Source: Alphaproteobacteria bacterium (GTDB lineage Bacteria > Pseudomonadota > Alphaproteobacteria > Rhizobiales > JAKIUO01). From it: a DNA stretch of 46,804 nucleotides. Shown piece by piece: positions 19,518 through 28,328 of this stretch. Made by a program: the position numbers and the translations under genes. The DNA lies in contig JAJRRW010000093.1 of assembly GCA_024279115.1 (NCBI GenBank), positions 1-46,804 of the forward strand. Direction: 5' to 3'. The notes beneath the pieces were generated by a model. The model was given only the letters and a program-made list of their open reading frames with translations, searched no databases and was not told the DNA's origin. The stretch's first letter is position 1, and every line of letters starts with the position of its first letter.

Positions 19518-20942
19518 ATGCGCCAATCTCAAACAGCCATGCAAGTTCTTGAAAATCTGCAAGCCAGCGACGCCGTTGCTCTGGAATTGGCCCATGGCAA
19601 TAGCGATCTCATCAAGGCCCTGAAAATTGCGGGTATTGCCGGACCCTATAAAGTGGTGGACCCCTGGCAGCTTGAGGATGAAAAGGGCGAGATTCGGATT
19701 AATGCCGGCGGCTATTCAGCTGTTCCCTTAGGGGACCGCTATCCCGATCTGATCGATTTCGTAATCCGTTATCTGCGCGATGGCTCCTCCATGGGACTGC
19801 CTCAGCAATCAGCAAGTGAATGGCGCGCAGAACTCGAATACAGACTGATCGAAAAGCTCACGAAATTTGCACCAAGCCATGCCGACAGTCAGGTGTTTTT
19901 CTCAAATAGCGGCTCGGAAGCCATTGAGAGCGCTATTAAATTCACCACCAATTACCGACCACGCGCCAGCTATTTCATCAATTTTTCCAAAGCCTATCAC
20001 GGCAAGACCACCGGGGCGCTCAATCTCACGCCCAATCCAGACTATCAGCAGCAATTGCTGCGCCCGGCTCTGGATGTCGTGACCTTGCCCTATGGCGATA
20101 GCAAGGCGTTCACACAAGAAGTAAACCGTCTTGGCGCGGACAAGATTGCCGGAGTGATTTTTGAGCCGATCCAGGGAGAAGCTGGCGTCATTATACCCCC
20201 AGCCGAATTTCTGCGCCATGTCGATGAAACCTGTAAACGCCATGGCATCCTCACCATCGCCGATGAAATTCAAACGGGCCTTGGACGCAGCGGCTATTGG
20301 TTCGCAAGCATTGAATGGGGCGGCATGGATCCCGATATTATCGCCCTTGCCAAACCTTTGGGCGGAGGCCTCACCGCAACCGGCGCCACCATAGCGCGCA
20401 ACGACATTTTCAAAAAAATGCTTGGTGGCTTGAAGGCCAAGCACCAGTCGAACACTTTTGGCGGCAATTCTCTGGCCATGGCCATAGGCCTCAAATCTCT
20501 GGATATTATCGAAGATGAAAAGCTTATCGAACGCGCCCAACGTCTGGGCAAAATTGGTGCCAGACGCCTCCGGGCCATTGCCGATCTGGCCCCGGGGCTG
20601 ATCACCGACACACGGGCGTTTGGAATGTTGTTTGCCGCCCAGTTCGCACCGATCACGCCAACCAGGAATATTATCTATGGTCCCCAAAAGCTGAATAGCG
20701 AATTCACCGGTCTGCTGGCCCTGATGATGTGGCACAAGGCGGGCGTGCTCGCCAATTTCTCGCTAAATGCGCATCGCTCCATACGCCTGACGCCAGCTCT
20801 GACCATGCCGGACGAGATGTTCACGCAGATGTTCGATCGGCTGGAAACGGCGGCCCTCCAACACAAGACCTCGTGGCGCATGTTGACGAACACGCCCAAA
20901 AAAACCGTCCTCAAACTGGCAAATTTTGCGCTCTTTAACTAG
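19518..20942 (+). CDS. Class III PLP-dependent aminotransferase
   Basis: A 474-residue fold-type I aminotransferase of the ornithine/diaminobutyrate/putrescine type. The PLP-lysine is Lys279 in IIALAKPLGGG. IADEIQTGLGRSGYWFA supplies the Asp that contacts the PLP nitrogen, and FFSNSGSEAIESAIKFT the phosphate loop. An N-terminal extension of about 60 residues (LAHGNSDLIKALKIAGIAGP) makes it longer than ArgD. It differs clearly from the argD product of this window. It starts about 130 bases after the RND exporter on the same strand. The amino acceptor cannot be deduced; options include diaminobutyrate, putrescine or a lipid-linked substrate. Confidence 0.88.
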   Translation: MRQSQTAMQVLENLQASDAVALELAHGNSDLIKALKIAGIAGPYKVVDPWQLEDEKGEIRINAGGYSAVPLGDRYPDLIDFVIRYLRDGSSMGLPQQSASEWRAELEYRLIEKLTKFAPSHADSQVFFSNSGSEAIESAIKFTTNYRPRASYFINFSKAYHGKTTGALNLTPNPDYQQQLLRPALDVVTLPYGDSKAFTQEVNRLGADKIAGVIFEPIQGEAGVIIPPAEFLRHVDETCKRHGILTIADEIQTGLGRSGYWFASIEWGGMDPDIIALAKPLGGGLTATGATIARNDIFKKMLGGLKAKHQSNTFGGNSLAMAIGLKSLDIIEDEKLIERAQRLGKIGARRLRAIADLAPGLITDTRAFGMLFAAQFAPITPTRNIIYGPQKLNSEFTGLLALMMWHKAGVLANFSLNAHRSIRLTPALTMPDEMFTQMFDRLETAALQHKTSWRMLTNTPKKTVLKLANFALFN

Positions 20943-20999
20943 ACGGCAAACTGACATCTCAAAGATCAGCCAGCGATCGGCAATCACCAGCGCCCGAAC

Positions 21000-21359
21000 C
21001 TAACACACCGAGCCAAAAGAACCATCGCTCGATCCTTGTGGTGGGGTAAGGCCGGCCAGACGACAGCCTTGCACAACGGGACCGCCTGGAAGAATACTGA
21101 ATAAGTAGCGACTGCCACCTCTGGCGCCAAAATGGGCTTCCAGAGCATCGTGACACATGCGAAGCGGCAGACTTTGATCTTCGGAATAGACCGCCTGCAC
21201 GGTCCGGATGACTTCCCAATGTTCGTCAGTCAGTTCCAAACCATCTTTTTTGGCGATCATTTTGGCATCATGCATGGTCCAGCCGACAGGAGCATTGCAA
21301 AATCGCTTGTCTGTTTCGGCGCTGCCGGGGTGCAAAATATCGTGCATTGTCGTTGGCAT
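21000..21359 (-). CDS. DsrC/TusE-family sulfur-carrier-like protein with altered C-terminal arm
   Basis: 119 residues starting MPTTMHDILHPG, with GAGGAGAG upstream of the ATG fixing the start. The DsrC/TusE signature is clear: FCNAPVGWTMHDAKMIA, GLELTDEHWEVIRTVQAVY, SRYLFSILPGGP and QGCRLAGLTPPQG. DsrC and TusE carry sulfur on a C-terminal arm, on a Cys next to the C-terminus (CysA) and, in DsrC, a second Cys eleven residues earlier (CysB). Here the CysB position is kept (Cys99), the CysA position is Ser110, and nine extra residues end in a terminal Cys119. No other dsr or tus genes are near. Family assignment is firm; the role is open. The start of the divergent or upstream DUF2189 gene is on the same strand. 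Confidence 0.82.
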   Translation of the reverse strand: MPTTMHDILHPGSAETDKRFCNAPVGWTMHDAKMIAKKDGLELTDEHWEVIRTVQAVYSEDQSLPLRMCHDALEAHFGARGGSRYLFSILPGGPVVQGCRLAGLTPPQGSSDGSFGSVC

Positions 21360-21503
21360 TTTTCTCTCCTCGCGATTGAACTGTGACCTGCCCACCTCAA
21401 CTATATGCGCCAAACTGTCGCAGGCCAAGAGCAATCCAGAAGAAATTTCAATCAAACACCAACAGAGGCCGGTAAACACGAGCAAAGGCCGAAAAAACGC
21501 CCC

Positions 21504-22304
21504 TTATTCATCCGGAATGAGCTTGCGATACAAATGCCAGGTGGCGTGACCAAGGATCGGCAGGGCGAAAAACAACCCCACCAACAATGTCATGAACGAT
21601 ACAATGAATGACATGCCAATGATAAATAACCAGATAAGCATGGCTTTGGGGTTTTTGACCACGGATTTTACGCTGGCAATCATCGCCGTCACAAAGTCAA
21701 CATCCCGGTCGTACAGCAATGGAAATGATACAACCGTCAATGGAAAGACCGTCAGGGCGAAGACAGCTCCAAAGAAGTTGCCAATGACAAAGAACAAGGC
21801 CCCGGACGGTGTCGTCAACACGGCATTGATCAAATCAGGTAGCGAAATGGCCTGCAGGCCAAAAAACATCAAATAGATGAAGACCGCAAAATCCACCCAG
21901 ACAATCAGCGAGAAAACAGTCACAACAGCCATCCAGGCGAGGTCCTTGCCGCAGCACAGACGCATCGCTGAAAAGACATGTCCCCAGTTTAACTCTTCTT
22001 CGCGCTCGCGGCGCCTTGAGACCTCATAAAAACCGGCTGCTAAAAAAGGCGCAACCAGAGCAAAGCCAGCAAGAAGAGGATAAAACAGGTAGGGAAGCTC
22101 AAGGAGCATGAGAAGCGCATAAAGAAACCAGCCGCCAATCGCATAGATTCCGCCAATCGCAAGTCCATATTTGGGGTCATTGCGAAAATCTCGAATACCT
22201 TTGCCCAAACTATCAATAACATCCCCATATTCAATCTTATTAATATTTATGGATGTGTTTTTATTCTGTATCGAACCCGTTTTTTCTGCGTTTGCATTGC
22301 TCAT
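21504..22304 (-). CDS. DUF2189 integral membrane protein
   Basis: 266 residues, with GGAGGG before the ATG. After a polar 30-residue N-terminus (KIEYGDVIDSLGKGIRDFRN) there are six hydrophobic segments, arranged in pairs, at about residues 48-70, 74-96, 120-145, 165-185, 190-205 and 235-260. The pattern and the motif VAPFLAAGFYEVSRRREREE match the DUF2189 family of alphaproteobacterial inner-membrane proteins, whose function is unknown. It is transcribed toward the DsrC-like gene (145 bases apart), so they may share an mRNA. It diverges from the phosphatase gene. Confidence 0.85.
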   Translation of the reverse strand: MSNANAEKTGSIQNKNTSININKIEYGDVIDSLGKGIRDFRNDPKYGLAIGGIYAIGGWFLYALLMLLELPYLFYPLLAGFALVAPFLAAGFYEVSRRREREEELNWGHVFSAMRLCCGKDLAWMAVVTVFSLIVWVDFAVFIYLMFFGLQAISLPDLINAVLTTPSGALFFVIGNFFGAVFALTVFPLTVVSFPLLYDRDVDFVTAMIASVKSVVKNPKAMLIWLFIIGMSFIVSFMTLLVGLFFALPILGHATWHLYRKLIPDE

Positions 22305-22442
22305 AAAATATTCCCTCCGTACTTTGTACTACAATAAAAATGATCTATTGACTAGACTGGCCGGGGCGGAAATGATGGAGCACAATCGAGGCTTTTTCGC
22401 TCAAGCAACCGATCCGCGCCAACCAGATATGGACCTTAGTCA

Positions 22443-23189
22443 ATGCCTCCAGGCGTTCTCGAAAATATGCGCATCTATGCCATTGGTGACATTCATGGAT
22501 GCCATGATCTGTTAACAGCCCTGCTTGGTCAGATTGCCACCCTTGACCTCGTGCGCCCGCGCGTTGAAACAAAAATACTTGTTTTCCTTGGAGATTATGT
22601 CGACCGGGGGGAAAATTCAAAAGCCGTTATTGATATTTTGCTACAGGTCTGCCCGCACGGATATGACACAGTATTTCTTAGGGGGAACCACGAAGAAATG
22701 CTGTTGAATGCGCTTGGTGACAACGGTGCTGCTGATTTCTGGCTACGCAATGGAGGCCGTCAGACACTGGCCTCTTACGGTGTTGACGGCGCTATCGAGC
22801 CTACCGAATTTGCACCTGGAAAATTAATCGAGGATTTCACCGCGCGACTGCCGCAACAGCATCTTGAGTTCCTGAAAAACCTGCCACTGACCTTTGAATG
22901 TGGGGATTATTTCTTTACCCACGCCGGTATTCATCCCGACAAGCCTCTCGATCAACAAGAAGAACGCCATCTCTTGTGGATCAGAGATCGTTTTTTATTT
23001 TCCAATGAAGATTTTGGCAAAGTGATCATTCACGGGCACACGCCAACAAGAGATGTTGATCACGCGCAAAACCGGATCGGTATAGATACGGCCGCCGTCT
23101 ATGGCGGGAAACTAACCGCCTTGATGCTGGAGGGACAAGAGCAAGCTTTCCTCTATGCCAAGGCACCGCGACCGCGCAAAAACAAATAA
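22443..23189 (+). CDS. PPP-family metallophosphoesterase (serine/threonine phosphatase-like)
   Basis: 248 residues with the complete PPP metal-site motifs in order: GDIHG (near residue 14), GDYVDRG, RGNHE, a conserved His in THAGIHPD, and GHTPT. This is the bacterial PrpA/ApaH-like group, which removes phosphate from phosphoproteins or cleaves dinucleoside polyphosphates in the cytoplasm. The first eight residues (MPPGVLEN) may not be translated, since MRIYAIGDIHG at 22467 is the typical family start; neither start has a strong ribosome-binding site. It stands alone between divergent and convergent neighbours. Confidence 0.88.
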   Translation: MPPGVLENMRIYAIGDIHGCHDLLTALLGQIATLDLVRPRVETKILVFLGDYVDRGENSKAVIDILLQVCPHGYDTVFLRGNHEEMLLNALGDNGAADFWLRNGGRQTLASYGVDGAIEPTEFAPGKLIEDFTARLPQQHLEFLKNLPLTFECGDYFFTHAGIHPDKPLDQQEERHLLWIRDRFLFSNEDFGKVIIHGHTPTRDVDHAQNRIGIDTAAVYGGKLTALMLEGQEQAFLYAKAPRPRKNK

Positions 23190-23408
23190 GGAGCTAGATA
23201 TGGTGTCTCGACAGGGTCTTCATATCCAGCCCTGAGCGACCTTTTTGCGCCATCTCAAAGGCAATAATCTCGTCCGTATGGCCTATAGGCACTGCGATTT
23301 TTCCCAATCACCTGACACAAAGCGAATCTGACATAATAACCGCGTATGAACACACGATGCCTGTCTTGTGATTTTTGTGTCTCATTGAAAAGATGGTGCC
23401 ACTCCAGC

Positions 23409-24395
23409 TCAGGCGTCGACCTGCCCGCCCAGTTTGGACACATTTTTCAAACGGTCCGCCAGACTGCGCTTGGCGCGGCTCATATCTGCACTGGTCAGCT
23501 TGCCGCCCAGCATCTGTTTAGAGGTTGCAGGTGCCTCTGCGTCCTCCACTTTAGGCACCTCGGCCACCCGTAAAACTTCTGTTCCAAGCTGCCGCAGCTC
23601 CTGGCGCAGCATTGGCACCTCTTTGGCCTCAAATGTTTTCGCCCTGTCCAGTTGTGCTTTGGTCTGCGCCACCGTCTTACGCAGCTGGCTGTTTTCTTGT
23701 TGCAGAGTTTGCACGGCGGACGCCCCTTTGTCCCCATGGATCAATTCAAGTTCGGCCAGATCGGCATCGCTGACTTCTTTATTGGCAGCAATAATGCCGC
23801 CTTCTTTACGGCCACGCCCAAATGGAAACACGGCATTCATATGCGGCCGCACATTGACGGCCTGGCGCAATTTATGGATTTCGGCTTCGCGCAATTTAAT
23901 ATCGCGATCCGCCTCTTCTAGCTGATGGGTGGTTTTTTGCAGGGTTCCCTCCAATGTCACCACGGTATCATTCAAGGCGATATTAGCTCCCAGCTCTGTT
24001 TCCATGCGCTCTTTCATGCGCGGCACATTTGCATTGAGGGTCTGCTCCATCACGGAAATCAGGCTTTTGCGCTCCGACAAAGCGGACCGCAGCTCGCGGA
24101 TCTGCCCCGTAAGAGACATGTTATCGGCGCGCTGGCGACCAATTTCAACCATCTGGCGTGCGGTTTTTTCCTTGGCCAGATCGAGACTGACCTCAAGTGC
24201 CCGCACTTCGATGGCATGCTTGGCCCGCAACTGATCTTTTTCGGCATGGAAATCCGTCAGGGAAATGGGCAATGATTCCTTCAACCGCTTGGTCGCCAGC
24301 CGAGCGGCCCGGCGCCAGACCACAGGGGCCAGCAACAAGGATACAAGGGTCGCCAGTAAAAACCCAAGGGCGATTAGCATAATGGACTGGACCAT
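23409..24395 (-). CDS. Membrane-anchored coiled-coil protein, unknown function
   Basis: 328 residues. An N-terminal transmembrane segment (IMLIALGFLLATLVSLLLAP) is followed by WRRAARLATKRLKESLPISL and then a long Glu/Lys/Leu-rich region with heptad character from about residue 50 to 185 and again near 215-275. There is no catalytic motif. Proteins with this layout occur widely in Hyphomicrobiales as conserved hypotheticals; the role is unknown but the layout suits a scaffold at the inner membrane. It lies downstream of the EipA-like gene on the same strand (158-base gap). Confidence 0.75.
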   Translation of the reverse strand: MVQSIMLIALGFLLATLVSLLLAPVVWRRAARLATKRLKESLPISLTDFHAEKDQLRAKHAIEVRALEVSLDLAKEKTARQMVEIGRQRADNMSLTGQIRELRSALSERKSLISVMEQTLNANVPRMKERMETELGANIALNDTVVTLEGTLQKTTHQLEEADRDIKLREAEIHKLRQAVNVRPHMNAVFPFGRGRKEGGIIAANKEVSDADLAELELIHGDKGASAVQTLQQENSQLRKTVAQTKAQLDRAKTFEAKEVPMLRQELRQLGTEVLRVAEVPKVEDAEAPATSKQMLGGKLTSADMSRAKRSLADRLKNVSKLGGQVDA

Positions 24396-24553
24396 GATCT
24401 TCGAAGGCTCCCGATTTCGCTATAGACAGGCCAGCATCGCTCTAGCCAACACAGTACGACCTCAAATCATGATCTTAGAGTGATTCTTTTCGACCTTGAT
24501 AATGTTTATACAATAAACCCACGGGCCTCATCAAGACGCCCCTATAGACCGGC

Positions 24554-25636
24554 CTAGAACGGGTTCCAGGTAGGCCTGCGGGTGTATTTGAGATAGCCCA
24601 CATTGGCACCAAGTCGCACACCAACACCGCTGCGAATAAGCGCTAGAACAACGCGCCCGCGCTTTTGAAACGTCACGCCGATGCCGCCCACCAGATAGGC
24701 CGAGCCATCGACACCGGCAAATCTCTTATAGAGCTTGTTAATGTCACGCAAGTGATAGACCAGAACCATGGTCTTGGCCCCCTCTGCGCCAATATCATAG
24801 CCAATCGAGGGTCCTTGCCAGTAAATACGGCGGCGTTCGCCGCGCTTGGTGTACAAGGTGCCTTCGCCATAGCGCGCACCAACCACCCAGGCCCCACTGC
24901 CCTCTTCTCCTAAAATATAGGCGTTGGGCCGCCCGGATCTCTTGAACACATGAGCGATCGCCTTGGCGAGCCCTTTGGTCACCTTGCCAAAGAACCGGTG
25001 GCCAGCATCAAGAATTTCATCATCCGTGTAGGTCTCATCAAATTCTGGCGTTCTGGCTGGACGCTGATGATTGGGCGCGTATTTTCCATAAGCCCCTGCC
25101 GGAGGGGCATAAGCCTGCCCCGGCCCTGAATTGGCGGGCGGCTGATAGCCTTGTTGAGGATAGTTTTGGCGCGGGGGTTGATAGCCTTGTTGCGGACGCT
25201 GGTAACCGGGCTGGCGCGCCTCGCCTTGATAGCGGCCTGACCTGTCATATCCTGTCCCCCCCTGTGAGGGCCGGGTTTGCTGGTTCTGATACCCCTGTGT
25301 GGTACGATTATTGTTGCGCAAGGCATCATAGCCGCTGTCGTACCTGCCCTGAGCACTGGTCGGCCCGCCCTGAGCACTGGTTTGACCGCTGCCCTGCTGA
25401 TTGGGTTGCTGATAGCGATCATATTGCGACGTCGAGCCATCTCTGGAGGGATCATATTGCTGACCTGGATCTGTATATGTCCGACCATTGTTCGCGCCAT
25501 ATTGGCCTTGTGTATTGGCGCCCTTTTGCCAAGGTAAATCCTGCTGCGCGTGAGCCGACAGGGAAACCCCAAGCACCAAAAGCGGCAAAAAACTGGCAAT
25601 CTTCAAAAGTCGCCTCAAAATTGATCCCATTGTCAT
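24554..25636 (-). CDS. DUF1134 (EipA-like) envelope protein with long Gln/Pro/Gly-rich region
   Basis: 360 residues from the ATG at 25636; a longer frame to 25702 would put 22 residues ahead of a perfect signal peptide (LLKIASFLPLLVLGVSLSAHA, cut before QQD). The C-terminal 165 residues are a DUF1134 domain (FDETYTDDEILDAGHRFFG, GPSIGYDIGAEGAKTMVLVY, GSAYLVGGIGVTFQKRGRVV). DUF1134 includes Brucella EipA, a periplasmic protein needed for envelope integrity. Between signal and domain lie about 160 residues of low-complexity sequence rich in Q, G, P, Y, R and N, absent from the roughly 200-residue Brucella protein. It may span the periplasm or contact peptidoglycan; this is inference. Confidence 0.85.
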   Translation of the reverse strand: MTMGSILRRLLKIASFLPLLVLGVSLSAHAQQDLPWQKGANTQGQYGANNGRTYTDPGQQYDPSRDGSTSQYDRYQQPNQQGSGQTSAQGGPTSAQGRYDSGYDALRNNNRTTQGYQNQQTRPSQGGTGYDRSGRYQGEARQPGYQRPQQGYQPPRQNYPQQGYQPPANSGPGQAYAPPAGAYGKYAPNHQRPARTPEFDETYTDDEILDAGHRFFGKVTKGLAKAIAHVFKRSGRPNAYILGEEGSGAWVVGARYGEGTLYTKRGERRRIYWQGPSIGYDIGAEGAKTMVLVYHLRDINKLYKRFAGVDGSAYLVGGIGVTFQKRGRVVLALIRSGVGVRLGANVGYLKYTRRPTWNPF

Positions 25637-25804
25637 CGCGGAGTTCCCGATTTGCTCAATCTGCCTGTTTAGAGGAATTTTATAGCGGTTTGGAACCGAC
25701 AAATCCCTCGTTTAAAACGGTTTTTCTGGGAAGTAAAGATAGCGCTGAACTGTGGCCGGAATACGTATTGGGCATGACAAAAACCACAGACACACGCACT
25801 GGCA

Positions 25805-25838
25805 TAAAAAAAAGACCGGGTTTTGACACCCGGTCTTT
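25805..25838 (-). terminator. Rho-independent terminator (leftward transcription)
   Basis: AAAGACCGGGT (25811-25821) and ACCCGGTCTTT (25828-25838) form a perfect 11-bp stem with a six-base loop. On the minus strand it is followed by a run of eight T. It lies upstream of the EipA-like gene, so it must end a transcript that starts further right, where no gene is known. Confidence 0.8.
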
Positions 25839-26035
25839 GAAGTTTAGCGCACCACAGAGGAAGGGTGCATTTAGATCATGAACCAATGTGGCGGTCCATA
25901 GGAAGGCCCTGAAGGGAGGGAACAGGCCTTCGCAACTGCCTCAAGCAGCATGGACTAAAGATAGGATCTCCCTCCTCATCCAGCAAGGGTGGTTGCTGCA
26001 TGTCAGCCATGCACTTGGTGCATGGCTCGCTCTCT
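25805..26035 (-). ncRNA. Candidate small RNA ending at a strong terminator
   Basis: No protein gene is supported between 25703 and 26237, yet a strong leftward terminator closes the left part. Reading leftward, the stretch has a perfect hairpin AGCCATGCAC-CAA-GTGCATGGCT (about 26006-26028), then a GAAGGCC...GGCCTTC hairpin (about 25901-25930) whose loop carries the anti-Shine-Dalgarno-like CCCTCCC, and finally the terminator stem. A short leftward frame (start near 26001) also crosses it. I found no clear promoter, so the 5' end is a guess. It does not show the signatures of 4.5S, RNase P or tmRNA. Known alphaproteobacterial sRNAs often combine such loops with a terminator. Confidence 0.35.
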
Positions 26036-26237
26036 TGAATTTTTCAAACCCGCAACCATATATGCGGACGCAAGGAGTTTGCTGGTATTTTTGCACTAAA
26101 TCGCGCCAAAATGAGTAACTCGCGCCCTTTCCCCCTCAAAGTCACAAGTGTTGCCTGCTTTTTCAACGAATAGTGGGCGACAAGCCACAGGTTCTATTGC
26201 TACAATAGGAAAAAACAAACGTTTGGGGGAGTAGAGT

Positions 26238-28142
26238 ATGGTGGAGTTTGATGGGACCTCTTTAAATCGCTGGGGTCGATTGGCTGACTATATGTTTGGC
26301 CGAAACATGCTGATTGGTATTGCCTCCATGATGCTGCTGATCATTTCAGGTTACGCGACCTGGAGCGGCATGAGTGACTTTATCATCGGGGCCTCAAGTT
26401 CCACCGCCACGCAAAGCCGTGAGATCCCTGGCGGCCTGTCTGTTTCCAATCATTTTCTGGTCATCGCCATTGTTGTGGCCCTCACCTTCTTGATGCGGCT
26501 GGCCCTGCGTGAAACCTTTGGCGCACATCGCCGCTGGTCCGAGCGCATTGTCACCTTGCCGCTCTATCTGTTTCTGGCCCTGTGGTCGATTGGCTTTGGC
26601 TATGGCTTTTGGTGGAGCCTGATTGCCGGAGAAGAGGCCACCAGAACCAGCCTTGCCGGCCTGCAAGAAGATGCCCGCGACGCCGGTGGCACCATCGCCG
26701 CGCGCCTCGATGCCGTACGTATTCAGCTCGACAATGTGGTCAGCTGGTCGGAAACCCAGATGGCCCGCGAAGAAAAAAGCGGCGGCAGTTGCGGCGTTTC
26801 ATCAGGAGCCGGTCGCGGACCGCTCTATAATGCCCGCGTCAGCGTGCGCGATAGCGTGGCATCGCTGCGCGACAATATCACCAAATCATGGGTCGGACCG
26901 GTGCAAAAACAACTGGAACTGCTACGTCGCAGCGCCGCCCGCCTTGAGGGGGGGACGTTCGCGGAACGTCAAGCCCGCTTTGAGCGTCAGGCCACCGATA
27001 TCAGAACCAGGTCCCGTAGTATCGCGGCACGCAGCAATGAGCTTGGCCGCTCAATTGCAAGCGAAATGCGTGCCTTGTCCCAAAGCGTTTCAACGGCCCC
27101 GGGCGAAGCCAGTTTTTCCTGCTATGATCCAACACTTGCCCAGCGCTTGCGCAGTGCGGCCGATCAGGCCGAGCGACCTGCTGTTCTCAACCTGCGAGAA
27201 GCCGCCTTCAACGAAGGGCCGGCTGGCGTCGCCAATGCGGTCAAAAACCTGTGGGCCAATATCGGCCAGTTCATCACCAGTGTTGGCGGCCTGTTAAGCT
27301 CAGATGACAAAGACGGGATAGAAGGCAATCCGCTCACTGGACGTGATCTCATCGCTTTACTGGCGACCCTTGGCATTGATCTTGGATTGTTCGCCTTGAT
27401 GGTGCTCAACCCTCCAGCTTCCGCCCCGCAGCGCTATGATGCCCTGTCGGACGCCCATGCTCGCCTGCATCTGCCAACGGAAACCGTTGTCCGGCATATT
27501 TCAAGCGCCGTCAAAACCGTCATTGACCGCGCTCAAAGCGCCAGCTTTGAATGGGTGCGCATGCATTTCATCCACCACAAACACGCCTCCTATTTTATCA
27601 TTCCCAATTTGTACAGCGCTGATCCGGGTGACGACGAAGAGGCCCAAAAAGCCATCGCCATGAACCAGCTGGCGGGCGTTTTGACGGATCTTGATCTCGT
27701 TCGCTGGCCAACACCCGAGGAACTCGAGCAGCTCAAAGCCGAGGAAACGCTGGTCAGCACCACGGATTTGACCGATATCCGCAAACAGCATCTCAAAAAA
27801 TTTGGCGCCAACACCAAAAATCCCGAGCGCCATACCGATCGAAATATCATCCGCAATCACGGCCTGTTCTCAAAAGCCGAACGCATGCTGGAAATTGCCG
27901 AATGGAGCGAATGGGCGCGCAATGATATCGAGATCTACAAGCTGGTCGACACAGACGGCCTCACCCCCTTACTGCTGGTCTTGAACAATGAAGCCTATAG
28001 TGAGGGCATGCCCGAGGGAAAAGAGCCGAATATCGAGGTTATTGACCCGCAGACCCTGACACCAGAACAGCTCAATCCGCCCAAAACCATCGCGGCAACG
28101 GTGATTGATGATACGTCAGTAAAACCGATAGACAAAACCTGA
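26238..28142 (+). CDS. Large membrane protein of unknown function
   Basis: 634 residues, with GGGGGAG before the ATG. Three hydrophobic segments lie near residues 25-45, 73-92 and 105-130. A soluble helical region (about 135-350) is rich in Arg, Ala and Glu and has coiled-coil character (RSAARLEGGTFAERQARFER). A fourth membrane segment (LIALLATLGIDLGLFALMVL) lies near 370-390. The C-terminal 240 residues are a conserved-looking cytoplasmic domain (ETVVRHISSAVKTVIDRAQS, HFIHHKHASYFIIPNLYS, NHGLFSKAERMLEIAEWSEW). No enzyme motif is visible. The bitopic helical layout resembles a mechanosensor or scaffold, but this is only shape. No family is named. Confidence 0.75.
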   Translation: MVEFDGTSLNRWGRLADYMFGRNMLIGIASMMLLIISGYATWSGMSDFIIGASSSTATQSREIPGGLSVSNHFLVIAIVVALTFLMRLALRETFGAHRRWSERIVTLPLYLFLALWSIGFGYGFWWSLIAGEEATRTSLAGLQEDARDAGGTIAARLDAVRIQLDNVVSWSETQMAREEKSGGSCGVSSGAGRGPLYNARVSVRDSVASLRDNITKSWVGPVQKQLELLRRSAARLEGGTFAERQARFERQATDIRTRSRSIAARSNELGRSIASEMRALSQSVSTAPGEASFSCYDPTLAQRLRSAADQAERPAVLNLREAAFNEGPAGVANAVKNLWANIGQFITSVGGLLSSDDKDGIEGNPLTGRDLIALLATLGIDLGLFALMVLNPPASAPQRYDALSDAHARLHLPTETVVRHISSAVKTVIDRAQSASFEWVRMHFIHHKHASYFIIPNLYSADPGDDEEAQKAIAMNQLAGVLTDLDLVRWPTPEELEQLKAEETLVSTTDLTDIRKQHLKKFGANTKNPERHTDRNIIRNHGLFSKAERMLEIAEWSEWARNDIEIYKLVDTDGLTPLLLVLNNEAYSEGMPEGKEPNIEVIDPQTLTPEQLNPPKTIAATVIDDTSVKPIDKT

Positions 28143-28248
28143 TGCTTCCCGGTCAAGCAAAGCGCCGATCCCGGGATCAAGGGGGGCAAAAGGGTCAAGG
28201 GGGCGCGCAATCACCCTCCCCAAAAGCTCATTTTCTGTTACTCTGGGT

Positions 28249-28265
28249 CCCGGGGCAAGCCCGGG
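28249..28265. repeat. CCCGGGGCAAGCCCGGG palindromic element
   Basis: A perfect copy of the element also present at 39404-39420, with a degenerate copy near 528-546. It sits in the 186-base gap between the convergent membrane-protein and lysR genes, where it may form a hairpin. Confidence 0.8.
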
Positions 28266-28328
28266 AAACGACGTAGCTTCTCGCTGGCCGCAATCCTAGA
28301 AGCGCACCACTTCTAAAAGCGTCCCACT

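Noticed and set aside
25888-26118. Rightward 76-residue frame before the large membrane protein
   Set aside because: It starts at GTG without a ribosome-binding site and overlaps the hairpins of the candidate small RNA.
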